Positions 7,148 through 13,527 of a stretch of 20,618 nucleotides of DNA are shown here, piece by piece (within the stretch, counting starts at the first letter, position 1; every line of letters starts with the position of its first letter). Under the pieces are notes generated by a model. It ran no database searches and was not told where the DNA came from. It saw nothing but the letters and a program-made list of their open reading frames with translations. The stretch spans positions 1 through 20,618 of the forward strand of contig JADGQN010000030.1 in assembly GCA_017881765.1 (NCBI GenBank). Reading direction: 5' to 3'. A program made the position numbers and the translations under genes. This stretch comes from Syntrophobacterales bacterium (lineage in GTDB: Bacteria > Desulfobacterota > Syntrophorhabdia > Syntrophorhabdales > WCHB1-27).

Positions 7148-8746
7148 TCAGTGCCACTCCCATTCAATGAACGGCTTCTTCAAGTCTGTCATGGCGTTCA
7201 CGATCAGTTCGACGAGCCCGCCGTAAAATATGCCGCTCTTCTCCCACGCGCCGTGGTACTCGATGAGGTCCCTCAAAAGTCCTTTGCAGTTTGAGCAAGG
7301 GGCACAGACATACTTTTTCTGAGCAGGATCCGGAACGTCACCAAAGGCTTCGAGTATCTGTTTCATCTTCATTCGTGCCGAGACGTTGTTTCGCCAGTCT
7401 GGAAAATTCATCGACTGCATGATGGCAAACCCACTGCCGCCCCCGCAACAATAGTTCTCCACGCCGTGCGGCTCCATTTCCCTGAACTGAGGGCAGATCG
7501 CCCTCACGATTTTTCTCTGTGGCTCGACAATGCCCATTAGTCGGACCATATTGCACGGGTCGTGGAGCGTTACAGGAAAATCATTCCGCTTGGGGTCGAG
7601 CTTGATTTTGCCGTTGCAGACGAGATCCGCCAGGAGCGGCAAGGCACTTTCCCGAGGTATATTCAAATCGCCGGTCAAGATCCGATCTGCGATGACAAGC
7701 ATCGCCTTATGGGAATGCCCGCATTCGCCCACACAAATCTTTTTGACCTTGAGGCGCCGGGCTGCCTCCGCATGGTGTATGGCCACGCGGGCTGCCTGGA
7801 CGTCGTCATACCATATACCGTAGTTCACCGCGTCGTAGCCGGCAATCTCGCTTGAGAGTGTCCAGCTTATGCCCGCGGCATCAAGGAGGATTGCGAAAGC
7901 CTCCGGATTCTCGGGCCACGCCAGGAATTCGCCGGCATTATGCAGGAGCAGCATGTCAGCCCCTTCCTTGTCGACGGGAATCTCTATCCTCCTACCCATC
8001 TTTTCTTCTATATCGTCCTCCATAAACGCGATGATGTTCGCAAGCGCCTTCGGCGTGATACCCGTGCTGGAGCCCACCTTCAGCTGTTGAACCGTACCCT
8101 GCTCGTGGAGCTCCCGAACTGCGATACCCATCTCCTGACTGAAGAGTTTCCTGATCTCGCGACTGATAAGTGCATTATCTATTCCAAGCGGGCAGACCTG
8201 AGCACACCGGCGACAAAGGCTGCACCGATAGGCAAGTTCCGCCAATCGGGCGAGGAGTGTGAAGTTGAGATCGATGTCGCTCGCGGTCAGCTTTCTGAGT
8301 ATTCCGCTCTCTTTTTTCAGATACTTGTTGATAATGCGTCGGAGTATCTCGGGGCGAAACGTCGGGCGATAAATCTCCTGTTTACCACTTGCCACATATG
8401 CCGGACAGGAGTCGTTGCAGAGCTGGCACTTTACGCAGTAATCGAGAGAATGGACGAGAGGTTGAAGGAACGTCCAGTTGTTTTCTTTCGACAGCAGTTT
8501 CTTAAGGCCCGACAAAAACTTCCGGACGAACTCCTCTTCTTCCTTGGCGCTGGCCGGCTTTGTGATACCGATGCCGACGAAACCATCGAGGGAGGCTTCG
8601 TACCGCTCCCGCTGCTCCTCCGAGAGCTGCTTTAACGGCCGGGGCTCGTCATACGGTGGTGGCAAGGGCAAGAGGTCGGACGGCTCCAACGTGACGAGTT
8701 GTCTGGCGGGCCTTCCGAAATCTTCTATCTTCATCTTTCGTTTCAT
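7148..8746 (-). CDS. Second DsrK/HdrD-like iron-sulfur oxidoreductase
   Basis: A 532-residue HdrD-family protein, clearly a paralogue rather than a duplicate of the DsrK at 2418-4031. Two ferredoxin motifs are present, C104-C107-C110-C114 and C175-C178-C181-C185. Two CCG regions follow: C342 (GECGHSH), C398 (HDPCNMVR), C433-C434 (YCCGGGSG) and C481-C484-C487. By family knowledge it should reduce or oxidise a disulfide or trisulfide at a catalytic [4Fe-4S] centre. It follows a NarI-like membrane gene by 25 bases and dsrC lies just upstream, so DsrC is the obvious candidate partner. The 100-residue N-terminal extension before the first cluster is proline/glutamate rich. It could also be called HdrD- or TmcB-like. 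I leave the symbol blank. Confidence 0.88.
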   Translation of the reverse strand: MKRKMKIEDFGRPARQLVTLEPSDLLPLPPPYDEPRPLKQLSEEQRERYEASLDGFVGIGITKPASAKEEEEFVRKFLSGLKKLLSKENNWTFLQPLVHSLDYCVKCQLCNDSCPAYVASGKQEIYRPTFRPEILRRIINKYLKKESGILRKLTASDIDLNFTLLARLAELAYRCSLCRRCAQVCPLGIDNALISREIRKLFSQEMGIAVRELHEQGTVQQLKVGSSTGITPKALANIIAFMEDDIEEKMGRRIEIPVDKEGADMLLLHNAGEFLAWPENPEAFAILLDAAGISWTLSSEIAGYDAVNYGIWYDDVQAARVAIHHAEAARRLKVKKICVGECGHSHKAMLVIADRILTGDLNIPRESALPLLADLVCNGKIKLDPKRNDFPVTLHDPCNMVRLMGIVEPQRKIVRAICPQFREMEPHGVENYCCGGGSGFAIMQSMNFPDWRNNVSARMKMKQILEAFGDVPDPAQKKYVCAPCSNCKGLLRDLIEYHGAWEKSGIFYGGLVELIVNAMTDLKKPFIEWEWH

Positions 8747-8771
8747 ACCCCGCGCCTTGCTGATACCGCAT

Positions 8772-9677
8772 TCATTTCTTTACCAATTCACTCCACGTCT
8801 TCCCGGACCCGATATGGGGCGCGGACCAGGTCACCTGCTGCCCAAACTGCTTAATCAACTCCCGTTCCAGGCCACTTCCCCGCAGGTTCGGTTCGTCGTC
8901 CCACCGTATGAGGAAAAAGGCAAAGATCCTCGTGATATAGTGCATCGATCGGGTGAAGGGCAGATAGATCAGGAACACGTCAAATAGAATAATATGCAGT
9001 GCCGCCCCCGGGGCTACCGTGATGGGCCTCCAGGCGATGAGTCCCATCCAGAATTCCCGATACTCCGAGAACGTCGGATCGACAAAATACCATGCATAGA
9101 GGCCGCTCATGAACACCGCCAGACAGAACAGATAGGTAATATAATTCTGTGGGGTGGCATATGGTCTCAGATCGTCATCGCTGAGTCTCTTGACCAAGAT
9201 GCCCACGCTCCCGATGACGCCGCTGATAAAACTGACAACACCCATTACGAGAAGCACGTAATAGAAGAGCCTTCCGGCCACAAACGAAGACTCCCCTGAG
9301 ACCGGCAGACCGAGAAGCATGGCAACGGCAGCGAAAAACGTGCAGATGTGAAAGCCGATGATGAGGATGAAGCCGATGTGCCAGGGATAGAGTACCAGCC
9401 AGTACGTTATGTGCCGCTTGAGGTATTCGCCCATGGTGAAGTACTCTTTCAGAAGGAAGTAGATACTGCGCAGGCGTCCCTTCCGGCGTGAGCGGGTGAT
9501 CCAGTCTATCTCCTCGAAGTATGAGCCCCCGTACCGGTATCTCTCTTCGTGCATTACGGGATAGAGCTCCCATCGCAGGTGTCGCGGCAAGCGCAGAAAC
9601 TTTACTGCTTTTGTCGTGTACATAGCCATGATGAATATGTATCCGAAATAGGTAAGCACTACCAAAAAGATATTCAC
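8772..9677 (-). CDS. Second DsrM/NarI-like cytochrome b membrane subunit
   Basis: A 301-residue membrane protein of the nitrate reductase gamma/DsrM type. Predicted spans are at about 1-19, 92-122, 137-164, 178-198 and 222-245, with a charged loop (24-90) between the first two. H100, H110, H228 and H246 are candidate heme b ligands. It forms a pair with the HdrD-like protein encoded next. Together they resemble a minimal DsrMK module lacking J, O and P, as also known for some archaea and Gram-positive sulfate reducers. It starts with GTG at 9677, preceded by AAGGTGAGG. No DsrM-type PTICGQQ loop is seen, so it is not a copy of the DsrM at 4152-5147. TmcC- or HdrE-like is an alternative label. 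Confidence 0.85.
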   Translation of the reverse strand: MNIFLVVLTYFGYIFIMAMYTTKAVKFLRLPRHLRWELYPVMHEERYRYGGSYFEEIDWITRSRRKGRLRSIYFLLKEYFTMGEYLKRHITYWLVLYPWHIGFILIIGFHICTFFAAVAMLLGLPVSGESSFVAGRLFYYVLLVMGVVSFISGVIGSVGILVKRLSDDDLRPYATPQNYITYLFCLAVFMSGLYAWYFVDPTFSEYREFWMGLIAWRPITVAPGAALHIILFDVFLIYLPFTRSMHYITRIFAFFLIRWDDEPNLRGSGLERELIKQFGQQVTWSAPHIGSGKTWSELVKK

Positions 9678-9741
9678 CCGTGCCTCACCTTAAAGATGAT
9701 CCGTAAGCTCGCTCCCATTAATGCGTCAAACTCGCCATGCC

Positions 9742-10059
9742 CTACACGCAGCCCGTGGGCTTTGGAAGGCCTGCGATCTTGCATGCCCCTTTTGCAGGCC
9801 CGCCCGGAAACAGCTCGTAGATCTTCTTCAGGTCGAGACCCGTCTGCTTCACGAGCATACGGACCGGTGGGGCGATCTCATATTTGAGATAGTAATCCCT
9901 CAAATAGTTGACCAGCTTCCAGTGGTCTTCCCCCATCGGGTAAGCCTTTTCCGCTTTGGCCAGGTCTTCGGCCACTTCCTTGTTCCATTTATCAGGCTCC
10001 TGAATGAAGCCATCCTCATCAATCTCAATCTCAATTCCGCCGAGAGTAACCTTCGCCAT
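9742..10059 (-). CDS. dsrC: DsrC, sulfur-carrier protein
   Basis: Small cytoplasmic sulfur carrier that accepts the product of DsrAB as a trisulfide and delivers it to DsrMKJOP. It has 105 residues. The C-terminal arm carries both redox cysteines, C93 and the penultimate C104, ten residues apart (CKIAGLPKPTGCV), so it is a true DsrC and not a TusE-type relative with one cysteine. A strong GGAGG lies seven bases before the ATG. The stop is followed, 64 bases on, by the second DsrM-like gene. Placing dsrC inside the main dsr cluster is not universal, since in many sulfate reducers it lies elsewhere. Confidence 0.97.
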   Translation of the reverse strand: MAKVTLGGIEIEIDEDGFIQEPDKWNKEVAEDLAKAEKAYPMGEDHWKLVNYLRDYYLKYEIAPPVRMLVKQTGLDLKKIYELFPGGPAKGACKIAGLPKPTGCV

Positions 10060-10090
10060 TTTGCAGCCTCCTATTTCTCTATTAATGGGA

Positions 10091-10147
10091 CACCCGCAAG
10101 CGGGTACCCGGTCGCCCCCTCCCCCTCTCGCGAGCCGTGCTCGCTAG
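10091..10147. repeat. GC-rich dispersed repeat upstream of dsrC
   Basis: Contains the palindrome ACCCGCAAGCGGGT (10092-10105), then GTCGCCCCCTCC and GCCGTGCTCGCTAG. The last two blocks recur in the same order upstream of dsrB (13433-13494). The palindrome recurs in inverse sense inside dsrN near 10685-10700. It occupies the gap between the YHS gene and the dsrC ribosome site. Confidence 0.75.
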
Positions 10148-10170
10148 TGAAGGATACCTGTTTTAGTTGG

Positions 10171-10347
10171 TTATTCAATAGTTTTCATAGAACCTTTGCC
10201 GTCATCCTTCATGAATTTTTCCGGTTGTTCATCAAACTTCTTCTTACAGGTCTTGCTGTCAAAGTAATGCGTGGTCTCTCTGACGGTGCTGACGCCTCTT
10301 GCTTTCTTTTCTTCAAGTTCTACCTTGCAAACGGGACATAGTGCCAT
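10171..10347 (-). CDS. Small YHS/TRASH-like domain protein
   Basis: A 58-residue protein, MALCPVCKVELEEK at the start and ending at TAA 10171-10173. It contains C4-P-x-C7 and HYFDSKTCKKKFDEQPEKF (27-45), the layout of the YHS domain: paired Cys, aromatic-Phe-x-Ser, third Cys (C34) and a following Phe. YHS/TRASH domains are thought to bind metal ions. It has an excellent ribosome site (AAGGAGG six bases before the ATG) and lies between dsrN and dsrC in the same direction, so it is very likely translated with them. Possible roles are metal or iron-sulfur/heme handling for Dsr enzymes, but nothing in the sequence fixes this. Confidence 0.85.
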   Translation of the reverse strand: MALCPVCKVELEEKKARGVSTVRETTHYFDSKTCKKKFDEQPEKFMKDDGKGSMKTIE

Positions 10348-10368
10348 GGCTACCCTCCTTGAAAACAG

Positions 10369-10468
10369 GTTAAGGTTGAGAAAAAGTCTAAAGCAAAGGT
10401 TAAGGTGGAGAGAAAAGCCTTAACGTGTCCTCTTGCTTTTCTTTAACCTCAACCTCAACCTCAACCCG
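10369..10468. repeat. Low-complexity repeat crossing the dsrN stop codon
   Basis: Words AGGTTAAGG and AAGGTTGAG (10369-10400) are complementary to CTTTAACCTCAACCTCAACCTC (about 10440-10465). The segment CTAAAGCAAAGGTT is shared with the dsrM-dsrK gap. The right arm is inside the dsrN coding region and is translated into an alternating Val-Glu tail. Confidence 0.75.
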
Positions 10469-12031
10469 GCATTTATATTCCTTCGCCAGGGCGACAAAAG
10501 CCGGTGCCCATTGCGGTACGCCCAGGGCGTGCAGGTGCGTGTACGAAGCAAGCAAGTTTTTGTAAAAGAAGCCATCGACCTGACCGTCGACGCCATGGCC
10601 ACGTCGGACCCTGTAACACCAATTCGCCTTCACGTGTATACCTTCGTTGTCGCTGCGTCGCTCTCCTCGCCGTCCTTCTAGTACGCCCGGGTACCCGCTT
10701 GCGGGTGGGGCTTCCTCGCTACCGCCCGGGGTACCCGGCCGAAGGCTGGGTCGTCCGCCCGAAGGCAAATCGGTGTAGGCGGTCGCAAGCGGCGGACCTG
10801 CCGTGATGAGCCTGGAATGGTGAAATTCGTGACCGCGCAGCACGAGCCCGGACGGGAACCACGGGTTATCGACCGCTGTCTCTAGCTCCACGTAGCCGTG
10901 CCCCTGCGGACGCTTTGAGATCTCCACCTCAGCCGGCACCACCCCGACCATCTCGTAACGCCTGCCCTGCCATCGTATGGCCTGGCAGAGATACATCAGG
11001 CCTGCGCATTCAGCATACGTCGGAAGGCCATCTTCAATGAGCCGGGCTATGTCACGACGAAGTTGTTCGTTCGCCTCAAGCTCCGCCGCGTAGAGCTCTG
11101 GAAATCCGCCACCGATGTAAAGCCCGTCAATCTCCGGCAGTGCGTGGTCCGAAAGTGCATCGACCAATATGACATCAGCTCCGGCCTCCCGCAAAGCTTC
11201 AAGATTTTCCGGGTAATAAAAACTGAAGGCCCGGTCGGCTATCACCCCGATCCGGATTGCCGGCTTCGCCGCTGGCGCCCGGGGCAACTCCGAGATCGAA
11301 TGCTCAGGGGCTTGCCGGGCCAGTGCGATGATTGCATCGATGTTCAGATGCGTTGCGATCCTCTCGCAGATAGTCTCTACAACCGATTCCGCCTGCTCTT
11401 TCTCGCCCGACGGTATGAGGCCCAGGTGTCGTTCGGCAATCGAGAGGGCCGGATTCCTGGGAACCGCACCAAGGACCGGTATGCCGCAAAGACGCTCCAC
11501 GGCGTCTCTCAGCTTCTCCACGTGGCGGGTTCCTGACACGCGATTGAGGATCACTCCGGCCAGATTTGTCCCGGGCTCGAAATGCTGAAAGCCGCTCACC
11601 AGCGCAGCAACGCTGCGCGTCATCCGTTCCGCGTTGACCACGAGGATGATGGGCGCCTGCAGCGCACGCGCAAGCCACGCAACGCTCCCCATGCCGTCGG
11701 CCTCAGGTGAATCGAAAAGACCCATAGCCCCTTCGACAAGAGCTATATCGGCACCGCGCGATCTGTGGGCAAACGACGAAAGCAGCACGTCTTCAGTCAT
11801 GAGAAAGCTGTCGAGATTGAAACAATCCCTGCTGCTCGCAAGACGAAGCCAGGAGGGATCGATATAATCAGGACCTTTCTTGAATGGCTGAACGGACAGG
11901 CCCCGGTTCCCCAACGCTCTCGCGAGAGCGATGGTTATTGTGGTTTTCCCGGACCGTCCCTGAGGGGCTGCAATTACCAGCCGCGGAGGCGCCTGTATCA
12001 GTGTTTGGTGATTAGTGTTTGGTGTTGCCAC
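10400..12031 (-). CDS. dsrN: DsrN, CbiA/CobB-type glutamine-dependent siroheme amidase, with a repeat-derived insertion
   Basis: Homologue of cobyrinate a,c-diamide synthase. In dsr clusters DsrN is taken to amidate siroheme to siroamide for DsrAB. The N-terminal part holds a P-loop, GRSGKTT (about 26-32). The C-terminal part is a class I glutamine amidotransferase domain with nucleophile C342 (YAECAGLMYL), RGHEFHHS and a histidine in SYTHLH (H499 region). At 543 residues it is clearly longer than the usual 450-480. Residues about 419-472, between GHEFHHSR and YRVRRGHGVDG, are encoded by a palindromic element (10616-10776) and are Gly/Pro/Arg/Ser rich. The N-terminus (TPNTNHQT) and C-terminus (EVEVEVKEK) are also repeat-encoded. 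The GTG start is weakly supported. The catalytic residues remain, so activity is plausible. Confidence 0.9.
   Translation of the reverse strand: MATPNTNHQTLIQAPPRLVIAAPQGRSGKTTITIALARALGNRGLSVQPFKKGPDYIDPSWLRLASSRDCFNLDSFLMTEDVLLSSFAHRSRGADIALVEGAMGLFDSPEADGMGSVAWLARALQAPIILVVNAERMTRSVAALVSGFQHFEPGTNLAGVILNRVSGTRHVEKLRDAVERLCGIPVLGAVPRNPALSIAERHLGLIPSGEKEQAESVVETICERIATHLNIDAIIALARQAPEHSISELPRAPAAKPAIRIGVIADRAFSFYYPENLEALREAGADVILVDALSDHALPEIDGLYIGGGFPELYAAELEANEQLRRDIARLIEDGLPTYAECAGLMYLCQAIRWQGRRYEMVGVVPAEVEISKRPQGHGYVELETAVDNPWFPSGLVLRGHEFHHSRLITAGPPLATAYTDLPSGGRPSLRPGTPGGSEEAPPASGYPGVLEGRRGERRSDNEGIHVKANWCYRVRRGHGVDGQVDGFFYKNLLASYTHLHALGVPQWAPAFVALAKEYKCRVEVEVEVKEKQEDTLRLFSPP
10616..10776. 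repeat. Palindromic element with inverted ends, in frame inside dsrN
   Basis: The ends ACACCAATTCGCCTTC (10616-10631) and GAAGGCAAATCGGTGT (10761-10776) are inverted repeats, 14 of 16 matching. Inside are TACCTTCGTTG (10639-10649) and the palindrome ACCCGCTTGCGGGT. The left end, spacing and TACCTTCGTTG block match the element at 14845-14972. It encodes no protein of its own. It resembles in concept the Rickettsia palindromic elements that insert in frame into genes. Confidence 0.75.
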
Positions 12032-12110
12032 CCCGTGTTCCTTGTTCCTTGTTTCTTGAACCTTGTCTCAATTTTTTGTTGACCAGTCAACCAGTTAACT
12101 AATCAACTAA
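12001..12110. repeat. Low-complexity words across the dsrD-dsrN gap
   Basis: Three word sets in series: GTGTTTGGTGATTAGTGTTTGG (inside the 5' end of dsrN), GTTCCTTGTTCCTTGTTTC (12035-12053), and AACCAGTTAACTAATCAACT at the dsrD end. GTTGACCAGTCAAC (12079-12092) is a six-pair palindrome with a two-base centre. The last words include the dsrD stop codon. Confidence 0.65.
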
Positions 12111-12319
12111 TCAACCATCTTTTTGCCCTTCAGCTTCACGAAAGAGGCCCCCAGATAGATGTATTCGATCTTGTCCTCTTTCGCCAATGCCGCAATGGCC
12201 TTGTCGACGAGGGCCTTTTCATCGCCAAGCGCGCGGGCCACGTCTCTGTTCTTTGCGTGAGGAACTGTTTCCAAATACTTGATGACCTTCTCTTTCAGTT
12301 CGTCTGTCACTTCGGCCAT
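12107..12319 (-). CDS. dsrD: DsrD, small winged-helix protein, DsrAB activator
   Basis: A 70-residue protein, MAEVTDELKEKVIKYLE at the start, with a winged-helix pattern (helices around 5-18, 22-31 and 36-46, then the strand pair IEYIYLGASFVKLKG). DsrD is reported to act as an allosteric activator of DsrAB and marks the reductive type of Dsr pathway. It follows dsrB by 15 bases with a strong GGAGGTGA, so the two are co-transcribed. It is a little shorter than the usual 78 residues; the last two codons and the stop fall in a repeat, which may have trimmed the C-terminus. Confidence 0.95.
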   Translation of the reverse strand: MAEVTDELKEKVIKYLETVPHAKNRDVARALGDEKALVDKAIAALAKEDKIEYIYLGASFVKLKGKKMVD

Positions 12320-12334
12320 CCGGTCACCTCCGCC

Positions 12335-13399
12335 TTACCACTTGAATTGGGTCGTCGTTCTGTACGTTTCGACCGCATGCGTGAAGTCATCAATGTGCTG
12401 CTCGGTAAACGGTATCTCCGTGCGCCGGAAGAAGGCCTCCCAGCCGATGCGCTCGATCCACTCCCCGACTCGCTCATAAGGCTTTGCATTGGCGGCATAG
12501 ATGTCTACGATCTTTTTGACGGCCTGCACGACCTCCGGCCAGCGCGGTGGCCTGTTAGGCAGGAAAGGAATCACCATCCGTGAGAACATCGGCGGTTTCC
12601 GTGCGTTGGGCACCTTGCCGCCCACGTAAATGGCGACACCGTCTCCTTCAGCATCCGCGAGGGGCATGGCGGGGCAGACGGTAAAGCAGTTTCCGCAGTA
12701 CATGCAAAGATCTTCTTTTACGACAACGCTTTTCATGCTCTGGTCCGGATGGCGCCGGATGGCGCCGGTCGGACAGGACTGAATAGTTGTGGGAATCTCA
12801 CACTGAGCGACCACCCTGTCGTGGTCAGGCCTCGGGGGTTTCGTGTGGACGCCCACCACGGCTATGTCGGAACAGTGGACCGCACCACACATATTGATGC
12901 AGCAGCCTACCGCGATGCGCACGTGGTTGGGAAGCTTCGTCTCAACAAAATGTTCATAGACCTCATCCATGATCGCCTTCACCAGGCCCGAAGCATCGGT
13001 GGCGGCGCTGTGGCAATGGATCCAGCCTTGGGTATGGACGATGTTGGAAATGCCGGGACTGGTGCCCCCGACAGGCAGGCCGAGCTTCTTCAGATCAGCG
13101 ATGATCAAGTCTACATTCTTTTCGTTCGGGGTCAAAAACTCGATGTTGTAGCGGCTCGTAAACCTCAGGTGGCCGTCACAGTGCTTGTCGGCGATATCAC
13201 AGATGTCACGGATGAAGTCGACACTGACGAGCCTCGGAGAACCGGCCCTGACCGTATAAACCGTATCGCCGCTCTCCGCCACGTGCTTCAGCACTCCGGG
13301 CCGCGGTATCTCATGGTACTTCCATGTTCCATAATTTTTCTTTATGACATCCGGGAGCATTTCATGAAAATCGGGTGGTCCTATATCTGTTCTGCCCAT
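12335..13399 (-). CDS. dsrB: DsrB, dissimilatory sulfite reductase beta subunit
   Basis: Catalytic beta subunit of the siroheme sulfite reductase (alpha2beta2), 354 residues from the ATG at 13399. Siroheme-[4Fe-4S] ligands: C129 (WIHCHSAATD) and the C166-C167-x3-C171 group (GCCINMCG). An inserted ferredoxin domain has C232-C235-C238-C242 (CMYCGNCFTVCP) and a further C209. The frame stays open to 13477, but the extension is Gly/Ser-rich, encoded by a dispersed repeat, and AAGGAGG sits seven bases before 13399, so the shorter start is chosen. It lies downstream of dsrA, separated by 128 bases of repeat and a hairpin, unlike the tight dsrAB spacing common elsewhere. Confidence 0.97.
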   Translation of the reverse strand: MGRTDIGPPDFHEMLPDVIKKNYGTWKYHEIPRPGVLKHVAESGDTVYTVRAGSPRLVSVDFIRDICDIADKHCDGHLRFTSRYNIEFLTPNEKNVDLIIADLKKLGLPVGGTSPGISNIVHTQGWIHCHSAATDASGLVKAIMDEVYEHFVETKLPNHVRIAVGCCINMCGAVHCSDIAVVGVHTKPPRPDHDRVVAQCEIPTTIQSCPTGAIRRHPDQSMKSVVVKEDLCMYCGNCFTVCPAMPLADAEGDGVAIYVGGKVPNARKPPMFSRMVIPFLPNRPPRWPEVVQAVKKIVDIYAANAKPYERVGEWIERIGWEAFFRRTEIPFTEQHIDDFTHAVETYRTTTQFKW

Positions 13400-13432
13400 G
13401 ATTGGCCTCCTTAGACTATTTATGGGGCTCGC

Positions 13433-13494
13433 GTCGCCCCCTCCGCCAGCAAAGCTGCCGGAGCCTCCCCCTCTCACCTCGCCGTGCTCGCTAG
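13433..13494. repeat. GC-rich dispersed repeat upstream of dsrB
   Basis: Shares GTCGCCCCCTCC and GCCGTGCTCGCTAG, in the same order, with the copy at 10111-10147 upstream of dsrC. Between the two shared blocks it carries an extra small hairpin, CTCCGCCAGC/GCTGCCGGAG around AAA (13441-13463). Both copies precede a ribosome site. Confidence 0.72.
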
Positions 13495-13526
13495 ATAGAT
13501 TCCCACGGCGAGCCTGGGGAATCTAT
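13495..13526 (-). other. Perfect 10-bp hairpin directly after the dsrA stop codon
   Basis: ATAGATTCCC (13495-13504) pairs without mismatch with GGGAATCTAT (13517-13526) around a 12-base loop. It starts two bases after the dsrA stop. No T-run follows on the transcript, so it looks more like a stabilising or processing hairpin than an intrinsic terminator. Confidence 0.7.
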
Positions 13527-13527
13527 T

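Noticed and set aside
7940..8635. A 231-codon plus-strand frame
   Set aside because: It is antisense to the second DsrK-like gene, whose ferredoxin and CCG motifs fix the coding strand; no ribosome site or family match.
10081..10160. An insertion-sequence remnant upstream of dsrC
   Set aside because: No transposase fragment or flanking duplication is visible; only short palindromic blocks shared with the dsrB spacer and dsrN.
12749..13414. A 221-codon plus-strand frame
   Set aside because: It is antisense to dsrB, which has all siroheme and ferredoxin cysteines.
13400..13477. An N-terminal extension of DsrB
   Set aside because: The extra codons are repeat sequence (Gly/Ser-rich) and a strong ribosome site lies before the internal ATG at 13399.
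13495..13526. The hairpin after dsrA as an intrinsic terminator
   Set aside because: No T-run follows on the transcript, and dsrB must be expressed downstream.
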